Assembly (NCBI GenBank): GCA_963693285.1
Contig: OY848917.1
Coordinates: 24,734,745 to 24,798,744, forward strand
DNA length: 64,000 bases
DNA from: Xestospongia muta
Taxonomy: Eukaryota; Porifera; Demospongiae; Haplosclerida; Petrosiidae
Direction: 5' to 3'
A model generated the notes under the pieces. The model was not told where the DNA came from and ran no database searches. It saw only the letters and a list, made by a program, of their open reading frames with translations. Below, in pieces: positions 11,937 to 24,049 of this stretch. The stretch's first letter is position 1, and every line of letters begins with the position of its first letter. Made by a program: the position numbers and the translations under genes.

Positions 11937-12178
11937 ATAACACATGATCCAAAATATATATAGGACTACCAGGCACTATAGATATTGTAGTAGCTAGGTG
12001 TGCCAGGCAATAAAAATAAATTTCTATGTAAAAATATTCATCAACAGCCTTGTAGGCTAAAGCTCATCATATATACATTCAGTGAAACTACATTGAATAT
12101 AATAAAATTAATATTATGTTATTAATTAAATTAGCAGCACCATATACTTTCTAAACATGTGTTCATAAATGCAGGTAA

Positions 12179-12613
12179 CAGGGTTGTTGTAATCAGTAAT
12201 TGCAATTGTAATGATTATTAATGATTACAGTATCTCAAAGTAATTGTAATGTAATTGTAATTACACTAAATAATTGAAATCAATTAGTAATTCAGTGCCT
12301 TATAGTTTAATGTGTTAAATATGTCAGCATTTTTTGCTGGACAATAAAAAAAAGCAAGTGTGTAAATGTGAGTTTAACATTCTTTACATATTGTGCAATG
12401 TGTAAATGTGCATTGTGCACTAAGCAGTCACATGACTGACAACACTACATGTGATTTGTCACTGAATGTAACTGTATCAACTGCAGTCACACTGTGTGAA
12501 ACAAATGACATGGCTACATGCACCAATGGGAAAAGTAATTGTAATTGTAATCATTGCTTCAAAAAAATCAGTAATTTAATCATTATTTTTATCCTGTAAT
12601 TACAACAACCCTG
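12179..12613. mobile_element. hAT-like MITE with 8-bp target duplication
   Basis: The termini are inverted copies, CAGGGTTGTTGTAAT at the left and ATTACAACAACCCTG at the right, with a long AT-rich extension that also pairs loosely. The flanks are GCAGGTAA (12171-12178) and GCAGGTAC (12614-12621), a 7-of-8 match, as expected of the 8-bp duplication made by hAT transposases. It is 435 bp with no transposase, so it is non-autonomous. The short reading frame inside (12393-12599) is repeat sequence. Confidence 0.75.
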
Positions 12614-12621
12614 GCAGGTAC

Positions 12622-13237
12622 TAATACTATAATTGAATGGTTTGTTATAAACTGTGCATGATAGCTAGGTGGTTTCAAGTATAAATATTGCAATGAGCAA
12701 TGTACTTTTATATAGTTAGTGGCTAGTGGGACATAAATTGGTTAAACCTAAAGTAAAAGCCTCATGGCATAGACTTTTATTACAGTATATGTGTGTGTTG
12801 AAATGATCACTAGAAATTACGTTTTAAAATGCTACTAGTAAATATCCATTGTAAAATTCATAGGTTGATGCTTAACATTAGAATCACAGTATCAACATTT
12901 TATTAATCCAGTGTGAGTGTCATAAATGACTACAACTCTGTATTTGATATTGTACATTAACAAGATGTTGAGTACATTTATATACTGAGTTTTGCAAAGT
13001 ATATATATATATATCAATTTATTGGTGATGTGTATGCATAGACTTGTGACACAGCAAACTAGCTATATGCATGTACTTCTAATAACATTAAATGCAATGC
13101 TTATATATTAAATGTACTAACATACATTAATGATCAATCTAGTATATAGCCATATTTGGAACAAAATTTAATAATTAGAATTCCTGTCATAGATGATTAA
13201 CTGTATAATGTTTAATTCAATTAGTCAAGACACATAC
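12622..13237. other. Intergenic DNA with no recognised feature
   Basis: AT-rich sequence with a short TA run (about 13001-13013). I see no coding region, RNA gene or repeat that I can support. Confidence 0.4.
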
Positions 13238-13670
13238 CATATATCGGGTAATTTTCGATGTAGAAAAGGTTCGTATTATAAATATTCAGTGTACTTTAAT
13301 TTCTGAAAGAGTGACTGCTTCTGAAAATTAATTACATCCAAACATTACAGTTAACAGAAATTTATAAGCATGTTCACGTGACGTTTCATGGAGAAACTTA
13401 TGGAGGAACTATGTGTGAGGATGGAGCAATTGCTCTTGACAATAATACTGTAGAAGACATTCGTCTGGGATTAAGAAGTCTATCGGTCGACTGGAGGTAT
13501 TGCAATAGAAACGTTTTAACCACGACCACGTTGCACACTACTGGAATTATTTGCTAGGTTAATATTCACCAGAAAAATTTTCAAGACAATAAAAATTTCA
13601 TGCATTTAATTTTCGTAATGTCTTTCTCTTTCTGAAATTTATCATGCAACAAAGATTACCCGATATAAGG
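13238..13670. mobile_element. TIR element of about 430 bp enclosing an exon-like ORF
   Basis: ATATCGGGTAATTTTCGATG near 13241 and the inverse of ATATCGGGTAATCTTTGTTG ending near 13665 form imperfect terminal inverted repeats (about 16 of 20 matching). A TA dinucleotide flanks both ends, which would fit Tc1/mariner-type insertion. The middle is less AT-rich and is coding-like. Confidence 0.5.
13351..13496 (+). CDS. Exon-like ORF inside a TIR element, unrecognised
   Basis: A 146-nt open stretch bounded by an AACATTACAG acceptor-like site and a GGAG|GTATTG donor-like site. It is open in one frame beyond both sites (about 13313-13555) and encodes a balanced sequence including HVHVTFHGETYGG and DIRLGLRSLSVDW, unlike the low-complexity frames around it. 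It has no ATG start of its own. I do not recognise the family. It may be a captured exon, a fragment of a transposon protein, or chance. Confidence 0.3.
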
Positions 13671-15562
13671 TAATGAACTAAATATATGAGGAAACCAATA
13701 TGTGGGTATGTACATTGAAGATATGCCTATTTACCACCACATACTAATGAGTGATATTAATTTGGAATAAAAAACTTATGTATTATAATGACATACCACT
13801 ATTTGCTAAGTAAAAAATAAAGTTATGATATAAACTAGTAATTTTAAAAAGTTAAATATTACAGTATTTTAAAAATAAATATCTACTGAGACATAGGATT
13901 GACTCCAGCCTTGACAGAAAATACCTTATATACTTGTGCTAATAAACACATGGATAAGTATAGTTCATCTAACCTGCTATTATGGTCTATTATGTGATAC
14001 TTCATTCTTGTTGTACTTTAAAGCTAATTGTAAAAAACTCAAGCTTGTCAGTATAGACTTTCCTCACAGTATCCACTTTGGTTGTATCAAAGATATGTTA
14101 AATAAAGTTCAATGCACCTCTGATCTGCGTGCACTTTCTCTAATATAACAGTATGTGATGCAACATGTTATAAGAAAATAACTCTCAAAGCCAGGAAACT
14201 GAGCAACAGTTGACAGATGTAAGAAACACTCTCTAAATGTTAAACAAGCCCATACATGCCTACAAGTGTTCCAACTGAAAAATATTTAGGCATTTAACTG
14301 AAGACAAAGAAAATGAACAAAATAGGCTACAACAATAGAAATGTTTATATATGTTACTTTAAACTATATGTTACTTTGTGTTAATTTGAAGTGTCATTGG
14401 TTTACATAGAATAGTCATGCATGTAAAAGAATGCATAGTTTAGATATACTAGGTGGGAGAGAATTAGATAGCTAATAAGAACATTATTCCAATAACAAGT
14501 ACTAATTAACACTAACCTATTGAACTAGCTAGATAGTTCTTTTTATGGATTCAAATCATAACTTCAATCAAGCAAAAATAAGAATATTCAAACTATCAGC
14601 TAATGACCAATGCCCTCATATTTCAATTAATGCTGGCTACATTTTAATGATAAAAACAGATTTATTGACTTATAAATCATAAAACAATTATACTTTGATA
14701 GTAAACACCAAACTTTGTACATCCAAAATATGAACAAGTAATAGTGCTACTTTCTGCCGCCCACACATAGATTACTACCCTGATAGTTGGATTTTAGTGC
14801 TCAATTCATAATCACCACAATTGTAATGTCTGTACAATCACATTACATTAGCACTCAATAGTCTTTAAACTCTAAACCTCAAACTCTGAAGCATGTGACA
14901 TAGCACATGTAGTGTACATTGCTGAACACTAACCACAAATTGTACATTGATTATAAGGAACGACCAGCTGTACATCATATGCTCAAACATTTAGAGATCC
15001 TAGTGGTCTGTGTTTAATTTTATCTCAGTTGTATTAATAAATTAAAGCTATTACTAAAATATCGCTTGAAAATCCAGAAACCAAATTTTAATCGAGTGCT
15101 AGATTCTCTAATTATCTATACATATATATACTTGGTCTTGCATAGACAGCCCCTCTCTTAAGGAAACACGAGAGTGACTGATTACGCTTGGCTACTACTT
15201 ACTCCTGTCATTATACTTATAGTAATACATGATGCTCTTACTATTTCCTATGGCCACTGCGTTTAGTCCAAAGTACAGGGTCCAACAGCCAACAGGAGCT
15301 TAGCACAAGAGACTAGCGACAGGAATGCTGCCAACTAAATGCGTGGGTGGTACAGCGCCCACTGTTGTGATATCATTTTGTCTTGTCAACAAATTTATTA
15401 ATTCCAAAATTAATTAAAAACGGCTTCCTGGATACAGAAAATTTGGTGACGTTTTTATGTGACGTTTAGATTGCTTGGTATTAAAGATTTCATTTTTAAA
15501 AAACAAATACCCATATAGTTTTCATGTAACTCGTTTAATACATTCTGATGGAGTTTGTATAG
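13671..15562. other. Intergenic DNA with no recognised feature
   Basis: About 1.9 kb without a supportable gene. A 70-codon plus-strand frame (13936-14148) has no domain, no splice context and biased composition, and I leave it out. The stretch 15150-15360 is less AT-rich than its surroundings but shows no open frame of note. Confidence 0.4.
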
Positions 15563-15719
15563 AATAAAGAACCAAACAACATTCATATTGAAGATATAGT
15601 AGGCAGTAAAGATCCATTTTTTCGAATTGGTCCCTTTGTGACCAAAGCACTGTTTGACCCAAGTAATGCTGAGTTACCAGTCCAACAAAATCATCTACAA
15701 CACATTGAAGACATGTGTG
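15563..15719 (+). CDS. Orphan exon-like ORF, unrecognised
   Basis: After a TTTGTATAG acceptor-like site, the plus strand is open for about 52 codons up to a G|GTGTATC donor-like site, and the same frame stays open somewhat further. The product includes NIHIEDIVGSKDPFFRIGPF and KALFDPSNAELPV, which look like real protein. No start codon, partner exon or family is evident. It could be the 5' part of the neighbouring retroelement or a host exon fragment. Confidence 0.3.
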
Positions 15720-15904
15720 GTGTATCCTTTTTATCTTCTGTTGAATGTACTTATGTCTCTATTAGTGTTGTGCCAGTATTTTGGTACTAGAACTAAAACT
15801 ACTTATAGTACCTCATTTTAAACTTAGTTGCAGTAAAATACTGGAACTAGTACTGTACTAGAAGTATACTGGTACTGAGTACTGGAACTACATCAATATA
15901 AACT

Positions 15905-18310
15905 AAAATGGTCAACAACACGAGTTGCTGTAGCTGTAACAGAAGAGGTCGCTGCCTACAATGTACTTGTGTAAGGAATAGGAAAAAGTGTTTTAACTGC
16001 TTTTCTAGTCGTCTTGGTCAGTGTGCCAACAGCTCTGTCTCTTCAGCATTCTCCTTTATGCCTGATACTGCCACGAAAACACATGTAACCACGTGGTGAT
16101 GGGACATGTTGATTCCATCAACTCACCTTCTGATTCCTTTCCTTCGGAGTCTGAGCATGCTCCTCCATCTTCCCTGGGTCTTTAAAGGCTGGAGACCCTC
16201 ACGACCTATTGCTTCAAGATGCTGGTCATCTCCATGAGGCCCGGTCTCCTGCTATCGTTCATGATGTCATCGAGTTGCCCCTTTATGAGGCTATGGCTGA
16301 GCCATTGTTTGTCTGGGGCCCTCTTGATGGGTCTTCCTGTGCATCCATCATCGATACTTGTTACTCAGAGGCTGTCCACTGGAGAATCAATCTTTTCAGG
16401 ATTCCTTCAGGTAAGGTTAGTGAATCATTTATAAGGGAACTGACTAGATTATTTACTGCCTACACCACTACCTCTGCCCTGGAGTCTGTTGCCTTAAAGG
16501 CAGCCTTTCTCTTCCCAATCCTAATTCTACAATGCCCTTCATACAAGTTAAAGTTGAAGGAAATAATCTGTCTTTTACACCGTCGTCTTTCTCTTTGGCA
16601 GGAGGGTTCTTTTAAGGAATTGCTGACTGAGGGTAATGCCATCCAGGCTTGTCTTCGATCCAGTTCCAAAATATTTAAGGATCAAGTTGCTTGTACCTTC
16701 GCTAATCTCATGATGCAGGCAAAGTTTGTTCTGCCATACGTATTCTATCTCAGAAATCAAAGGGCCAACTTCTCTCCTTTGATAGTCCTGCTTACACTGA
16801 TTAGCCCTCTAGAGGACTTGTTTGGGACATTCTTTGCCAGAAGCATCCACCCAGATGCCATTATGCTAAATGATCCATTACCTCTTGACCATGATCCTCA
16901 TTTTATCATTTTTGACCAGATTGATAGGGAAGTGATTCGACGCACTGCTCTGAGAACTCACAGTGCTGCCGGTCCTTTTGGTGTTGATGCAGCCAGTTGG
17001 AAACGTTTTGTTCTTCCTTCCGTTCATCCTTAGACCTCTGTCATCCTCTTGCCCTTTTGGCTTGTCAACTTTGTACATCCTATGTCAACCCTGATGGACT
17101 GTCTGACTTTGTTGCCTGTAGACTTATAGCATTGGACAAATGTCCCGGGGTTAGACCTATAGGTATTGGTGAAGCCTGTCGCTGTATTATTGCAAAGACA
17201 ATCTTAAATGTAATTGGTCCTGATGTTATGGAAGCTGCTGGCCCTTTACAATTATGTGCAGGCCAGGATGCTGGCTGTGAAGCAGTCGTACACAGTATTC
17301 GCCAACTCTATTTGGAATATGATACAGAGGCACTCCTACTGGTTGATGCAGAAAATGCTTTTAATTCTCTTAATAGAGAAACAGCTCTACGAAATATCTT
17401 ACACTTGTGTCCATCTATTGGTCATGTCGTTTTTAATATCTATCATGACAATGTTAGCCTGTTCATTGGAGGCGAAACCATCTACTCACTTGAAGGCATC
17501 ACCCAGGGTGACCCTTTGGCAATGGCCATGTATGCTCTGGATGTGACTCCTCTAATTCAGCAAATGGGTCATATCAACTCTACAAGACAGGCCTGGTATG
17601 TGAATGATTCCACCGCTTGTGGTTCAGTTGAAGGGCTACTTTCATGGTGGAATGCCCTCATAGACATTGGTCCTCAATTTGGATACTATCCAAACTGTTT
17701 CAAATCATCATGGCTTTTAGTGAAGACCAAACATCATGACCATGCACAGCAGCTGTTCCACGGAACAGACATCTCTATCACCCCTAAGGGCCATTGTGTT
17801 CTTGGTTCTCCCATTTGTACAACTGATTTTGTTACTGAATGGGTTACTGATAAGGTCCAATTTTGCGTGGATGAGCTTATCCTTCTATTGGATATTGCTA
17901 AATCTCACCCCCAAGCTGCTTACTCTGTCTTATCCATGGTGTGTTAAGTCACTGGACATATCTTTCCAGAACTTGCCCAAACATTAATACACTTCTTCAG
18001 CCACTAGAAGACACACTTCGTACTATATTTATTCCCACAATCTCCTCTCAGGACACTCCCAATGACACTATGAGAGATTTGTTCGCTCTTCCTTGTTGGC
18101 ATGATGGTTTGGTCTCCCTAACCCCTTCATTTCATCCTCTGACCATTTTACTTCCTCCCTAGCTGTCACGGGTCCCCTTGTAGATCTTATAATCTCCCAA
18201 GGTGATCGTATCCCATCACCTGTCAGCAGCTTGCAGTCTGAGATCAAAGCCTCAATTCATGCGACCCATCGCCAGCATGCCAGAGAGCAGTCAGCTGCAA
18301 AACAATACAG
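15905..18310 (+). mobile_element. Reverse-transcriptase retroelement, frameshifted and inactive
   Basis: The first ORF (15908-16099) carries a zinc-knuckle-like cluster, with CSCNRRGRC, CTC and CFNCF spaced as in a reverse-transcriptase family common in cnidarian and sponge genomes. The second reading frame (about 16209-17033) continues in another frame from about 17000 to 17947 and again shifts near 17940 (to 18162 and on to about 18310), so at least three breaks interrupt the protein. RT landmarks are VRPIGIGEACR, LCAGQDAGCEA, motif A LLVDAENAFNSLNR, motif B EGITQGDPLAMAMYAL and motif C. Motif C is YVNDS (17597-17608), so the first catalytic Asp of the YxDD box is Asn. No endonuclease was recognised and the class (LINE-like or other) is uncertain. 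It is more GC-rich than its surroundings. Confidence 0.75.
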
Positions 18311-18319
18311 CAAATAGAT

Positions 18320-19700
18320 GCAAGGAGAAACAAAAAAAGTAATTTGACAGACTTGTAAAGAAACAAGAGGACAGTAAACATCCTGACTTCAATAGAAGGG
18401 TTATCAACCAATCTTCAAAGAAGTTGAGCACACCACAAAAGTCCTTACTGGCAAAAGGCATGAATTTTGCACCTGCTCCAAAGAAATCAAATACCCCACT
18501 GATTATAGCAGAAGTGGAAAGTACCCTACATAAACTAAAAATAGACATGGTTACAGCTAACAACATTAAATAGAGACTTGTAGGAGTATTAAACATTAAA
18601 TCAGTACACATAACAATCTCTCACCTCTGCAAGCAAAGCATTAAAAGAGCTACGTAGTGACCAAGACATTGTCATCTTACCAGCAGACAAAAGTCGTGTC
18701 ACCGTTGTCATGGATACTAAGGAGTATGATGATAAAATACTCTGTTTGTTGAGTGACCAAAACACTTATAAGAACCTGAAGATAGATCCAACACCTATAC
18801 ACTACAAACGAAAATGAATGCCATCCTGCTATCTTTCAAAAAACAAGACAAACATCCTCAAAAACTCTACAACCATCTCTATTGCTTAAATGGAATAACT
18901 CCTCAACTTTATGACCTTCCAAAAATCCATAAGCCTGGTATCCCCCTCAGACCAATAGTATCCTTTTACTCTTCACCTACATATCAACTATCAAAACATT
19001 TTTGTGTCATTTCCTATCACCATTGGTCGGTAACAGCTCCTGTCACATCAGTAACTCCAATAACTTCATCACCTTTATTAACCAACAACGACTAGGTGAT
19101 GAGATTCTGGTGTACTTTGATGTAGTTTCACTCTTCACAAAGGTTCCAACTGATTTAGCTATCAAAATTACAAGGGAAAGACTACAAGATGACCACATTT
19201 TAGCAGATAAAACTGCCCTAACCATTGATGACATCACAAGACTTCTTGAGTTCTGTCTTCAAGCCACATATTTCTCTTTCAGAGGGAGATACCACCAACA
19301 AATTTTTGGAACACCTATGGGCCCCCCTGTCTCTGTTACTGTGGCAGATATGGTCATGGAGAACATAGAACAATGTGCCCTGGCCTCCTTCTAACTCCCC
19401 CTCCCCTTTATTTTGGAAGATATATGTGGATGACACCTGTGTGGCCATGCTATCCTCCATGGTTGAGAGCTTTCACAAACACCTAAACTCCATAGAGCCA
19501 TCAATTCAGTTTACTGTGAAGACTGAAACAGTGGTCAGTTGGCCTTTTTAGATATTAACATATCTAGACATAGCGATGGATCTCTGTCTACATGTGTTTA
19601 CCGCAAGAAAACCCATAATGATCAATATTTACAATTCTCATCACATCACCCATCATTTGAGTGTTGTTTGAGTCCACAGTACACAATAACATGAGCCTGA
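18320..19700 (+). mobile_element. Penelope-like element remnant (reverse transcriptase)
   Basis: Plus-strand pieces in shifting frames give the canonical Penelope-like order: KSLLAKGMNFAPAP near 18440, IVILPADKS near 18670, then YDLPKIHKPGIPLRPIVS (about 18910-18960), VYFDVVSLFTKVPTDLA (about 19111-19160), the palm region with FGTPMGPPVSVTVADMVMEN (about 19306-19360), then the YVDD catalytic box read after a frameshift at about 19425-19440. Several stops and shifts show it is dead. I did not find a GIY-YIG nuclease downstream, so the 3' part is missing or unrecognisable. It abuts the previous element at about 18310-18335. Confidence 0.8.
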
Positions 19701-20338
19701 CCAGTATTGATAATTTTATTTACTTACACTCCTTGCATTTTGGTAGAACAGGTTGCAGCTAAAGCTGTATTTGGGCTAATGCTTACAGTAGCTAATTATG
19801 AAGATACAATCTTGATTTAAAAGAAAAAATTTGCAAACAAACAGCAGATTGTAAATAAGCATAAAAATACTCTACATGAACTTGGAAGTTGTAATATTTG
19901 CATAATCTCAAAGCACCTAGACACCTTTTCAACCATGTGAAGACTCATATAAGAGGCTTGAACTCTCTTGGAATCCCATCATTACCACATAGCAGCCTCT
20001 TGTTATCTATTTTGATGAGCAAATTACCACAAGATCTTCCTCTTGTTTTGAGTTTCAAAGTAGTCAGGTGCACGAGAAAGAACTATCACTGTACTGATTC
20101 TCAATGCCCCTCTCTGTAAGCAAGTTAGAGTTGCTCCAACTGCAGCAGTACTAATGACAAACAACTCCATCCACGGGTGTTCATCTGAGTCAGAGCGGTT
20201 CCTCAAAGTTGTATAGAAATGTGACTGATAGTGCCTTGTGAAAACAATTTTTTATGCAAGTCAAGGAGATGTTTTTGTGTGTGTTAGGAAGTTCAAATGG
20301 GTACATGTTGTTCAAATACGTGATGATGTTCATACATA
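19701..20338. other. Intergenic DNA between retroelement remnants
   Basis: No motif recognised. It may contain the decayed tail of the Penelope-like element or the 5' part of the BEL/Pao element, but nothing in it supports either. Confidence 0.35.
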
Positions 20339-23300
20339 GTGGATAACATCAAATCAATATCTGTCAGAAAAACCTCCAAATCTATTAGTAATGGTCACCA
20401 CCAATCTACACCTAGCACCTCTCAATCACTTAGGTCAAGCAAAACCCTCAAATTAACTACATCTCCTCTTCTAGAACAATTTTTTAGGCGCATTGCAAAG
20501 CCATCCACCTCAATGTATAGCGATGTCAGGACTTTAGTGTTGTTGCAAACAGTAACAACTGTATTATTCCACTCTGTTTTACCAGATTTCACTGTAGAGA
20601 CTAGTTTTACATTTGACTGTGGTAGTCAGAGCTAATATTTAACAAATGCAATGAAAAGGACTCTCGTGCATGCTACCAACTAAATTTGTGAAATGATTTA
20701 CTTGGATTTCATCATTATTGGAATTTGGTTATAGATGAGGTGATATTTCAGGATAATTCCCCAAAGCCATCGATCGAGATACTTCTAGCTTGGATGTTGT
20801 CAGAGCCAATTGACAATCTTACAGAGAATTTCAACAGTGCATCTGCCTACACTCTGAAGCTAGAGTCTTATATTATGTTGTATGAAGTCTTGAGCCAAGA
20901 TTTAGAGTCCAGACTAAATGAAGAGTTTCTGGAATTTAGAAATGCTTGGAATATGTTTATCAAAACATGTCATTTAGAGATGGACAGTACCAAGTCCATC
21001 TACTTTGAAAGGAGTCACACCCTCCCTCTTCTTCCTAATAATTATCAGCTAAGCCTAAAGAATTAATTGGGCTACTAAGATGACTTCAACGTTAGAGATG
21101 GAACAACCATTTGTCTGAGAACTTATTTAAAAGATAGAAAATTTATTATTGGTCTGAAGGTGGTACCATTCTTTGTTATATTCAAACATTTTATAGTGAA
21201 GTAGATGGTTTAGTTTTGTCATCTACCCTACAGAATTTTTGTGCTGCATCCACTGGTGCATTGATAGTTGTTGTATATTGAAGTTGGAAACTATAGGAAT
21301 GGAATTACCACATCTTTTCTTGACTCCAAAACACAATTAGCTCCAGTTTGTAGTCAAATCATTCCAAGATTAAAGCTCTTAGTGGCACTAATGTTAACCA
21401 CACTGATGTGGACTATCTGACATGTCTTAGAACCAGAATTATCTCTTGACAGACCATTTCATTATATATGGATTCCAGGTAGTGTCCAATTGGATAACTT
21501 CCACTAACAAAGAGTGGAAGCAGTTTCTACAGAACTGCATAAATGAAATCAGGAGGCTGTTGCCAATAGAGTGTACCAAACATTATCAAGGTCAAAATAA
21601 CCCAGCTGATATACCCACAAGGATATCTGTCCTGCTGATTTAATGATTCAACCATCTTGACTAAATGATCATATAGGCTACATAAATCTCTAGGTGATGA
21701 TCTAGACTCTCAAGATCTGTTAGTGCTTAGCTGATATGATAGATACTCAAGAGATTCATAGTCTACTGTCAAGTGAGTCCAATAGCTGTAGCAATATTTT
21801 CAATTGTGAAAATGCTAGCTATCTCAGGAGGTTATTAAGAATCTGATATGTGTTTAAGTTTATTCAGATTTCTATGCTGAGAATCATATACTCTGAAGGA
21901 CCAGTCATTTATGAGCTGATAGCAAACAAGTTGGGAAAGTTACAATTTGGGTTATTTCTTGATAATGAGAGAGTATGGAGATGGAGATGATGGCTAGTTA
22001 ATGCTAAGATCCCACAATCAATAACACACCCAGTTCTGTTAAATGCTAAACATTACTTGACATCACTGATTGTACAAGAATGCCTTGAGACCTCTAAACA
22101 AAATATAACGAAGATATTGATCAAATCATGATCAAGAATGTGGATCAAGATCAAGAATTCACTATCACAATGTGGATTGTCGAGGGGAGAATTTTGTTTT
22201 TAAGTTATAAAATCAATGTGTGCTTTGTTAAAAATTCGATAGGACACCCTATCAGCCACCTCCCTCTTTTCCACTACCCACATTTTGAGTGATGGAAGCA
22301 TCAGCCTTTACATATACAGAAAACAATTTTCTGGACCTCTCAACACTGAAGCTAGTGAGAATTGTAAGGTATGGATTTGTCTATATACATGTTGTGTAAT
22401 TAGATCAGTTCACTTAGAGATTGTACACAATTTAATGGCTCAATCATTCCTTCAACACTTTAAGAGAATTACAGAAGGAGGTTCTTTCTCTCAGGATTAA
22501 CTCAGACAATACTAAGACTTTTAGTCAACCAAGAAAGATTTTCTCAAACTTTTGAACGATCCTAGTGTGTGCCAATACTTCTCTGATGTAGAAATGGATG
22601 GTACTTTAATTTAGAGAAGGCACATTGGTGGGAAGATTTTTTTGAGAGATTGGTCAAGCCAACTAAATGATGTCTAAAACAAACCATTGCTCAGACAAGC
22701 TGACCTATGATGCACTATTGACTGTTACCACTCAAGTTGAAATGATTATTAAGTCATGTTCACTATTATATGTCTTAAGAGAAGATCTAAAAACCATTGA
22801 CTCTTTCCTATTCACTTATTTGTAATTTGCTTCTCAGCCTACCCAAATTTTTAATTGATAAGAATCCTACACCAAGTCACTCCTATATCAGCTGATGTGT
22901 TGAAAAATATATCTCAATAACACCACAGACCTTTTTTGGGAAAAGTGGAAGAAGGAGTATCTGTTAGAGTTGAGAGAGTGTCACCACCATGTGAAGGGGG
23001 CACACACTACTTGTCATTCAGTTGTTATAGGAGATATTATTTTGGACTATGATCAAGATGAACTGAATACATTCTGATAATTAGCTAAGGCAACCAATGA
23101 AACATCTTACTCCTTGAATTTCATTGCTTATACAAAAGCCAAAACTCCTGTTAATCAATCACCAAATACAACTATTAAAATCACAAAATATCCAAGCTGA
23201 GCCACTGCTGAAACAGCAAAGGAGAGAATAACAATTTAGTGTGTTCAGAATTGAATTCATAACTGTTAGTTACTTATTGATTGTTGATTTGTTTGTGTAT

Positions 23301-23372
23301 TCACTTACTTCATCCATTAACTTAAGGATATTTACTTTATCATTGACTAATATCACTAGTCAACTGGGGGGG
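20339..23372 (+). mobile_element. BEL/Pao retrotransposon pol remnant
   Basis: Plus-strand fragments in several frames follow BEL/Pao order. They are an aspartic-protease-like VLLQTVTTV then FDCGSQS (about 20530-20635, degenerate of the DSGSQ box); the protease-RT linker with LAWMLSEP (20783-20806) and LPLLPNNYQLSLK (21020-21060); the end of RNase H with NNPADIPTR (about 21595-21625); integrase with KVWICLYTCCVIRSVHLEIV (22367-22430); and the C-terminal LRECHHHVKG and VVIGDIILDYDQDE region (about 22965-23060). Many stops and frameshifts are present. The 3' part is shared with the corresponding flanks of copies C and D, while B keeps the longest remnant. The middle RT palm is largely deleted. 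Confidence 0.75.
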
Positions 23373-23556
23373 TGTTGGTGAATCCATGTTAACTGATTGT
23401 TATAATGATATTAATTTTGCAATTTGATCACATGATATGTGTTGAATATATGTTGTTGTCATTGTCTTTATATCTCATGTTTGGTCCTTTGACAGTAAAT
23501 ATATACTATGACCTGACCATGATTGTCATAAGAGTTTAATTGTTCCAGGTACTTCA
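23373..23556 (+). repeat. Probable 3' LTR of the BEL/Pao element (B flank)
   Basis: TGTTGGTGAATCC begins right after a CTGGGGGGG purine tract, as in BEL/Pao LTRs, and the sequence ends near GGTACTTCA. Equivalent sequences lie at 39720-39916 and 57895-58081. All three stand about 330-490 bp downstream of the stop codons of B, C and D. Confidence 0.5.
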
Positions 23557-24049
23557 GGTAACTATATATTAGTAGTTTTTTTATTAATTAAAAGAATTTG
23601 CAGTAATTATTGATATCACTATAAAATATTTTAAAAAAGAATAAACACCTCTAAAAATAGAGTCTGTATAATAAAAATTCCCTATTAGCTTATATTCTGA
23701 CTATATTCAGTAACTTATCTATGATATTACCAAAACTAGAGATCATGTAATTTATCAAAAATTCAAGTTCTGTTATTATATTTTAATAAAAGGTGACAAT
23801 AAATAACCAGTAAATCACAATTTTTCTTTTTCTTTATACTCAATAACTTGTTAACTTTAACAAAATAGATATAGGACTACATGACTGGAATACAAAATGT
23901 TTATATACTAAACAGTAAGGCAGTAAAAACAGCATTATTTAAGTCAATAAGTCTAAATTTAACTAAACTACTTCTGTTAAAAAAATTGAGTTTGACAACT
24001 TATCTAAAGTCTATATAGAAATAAAATCACACAATAAGTAGTAAATAAT

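Noticed and set aside
12393..12599. Small plus-strand ORF of 68 codons
   Set aside because: It lies entirely inside the hAT-like MITE and reflects its repeat sequence.
13936..14148. 70-codon plus-strand ORF
   Set aside because: No domain, splice context or conserved partner; composition is as expected of random AT-rich DNA.
15760..15905. TACT-rich inverted words that could be a promoter or hairpin
   Set aside because: Short degenerate repeats of a tetranucleotide with no defined arms; simple-sequence origin is more likely.
16460..17078. Minus-strand ORFs of 61-69 codons
   Set aside because: Antisense to the reverse-transcriptase reading frame, which has clear motifs on the plus strand.
18291..18611. 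106-codon minus-strand ORF with hydrophobic stretches
   Set aside because: Antisense to the Penelope-like element, whose MNFAPAP region is read on the plus strand.
23575..23590. AATAAA-like polyadenylation signal for copy B
   Set aside because: It lies more than 450 bp beyond the stop codon and near the LTR end, and no equivalent stands at the same place for C; not supportable.
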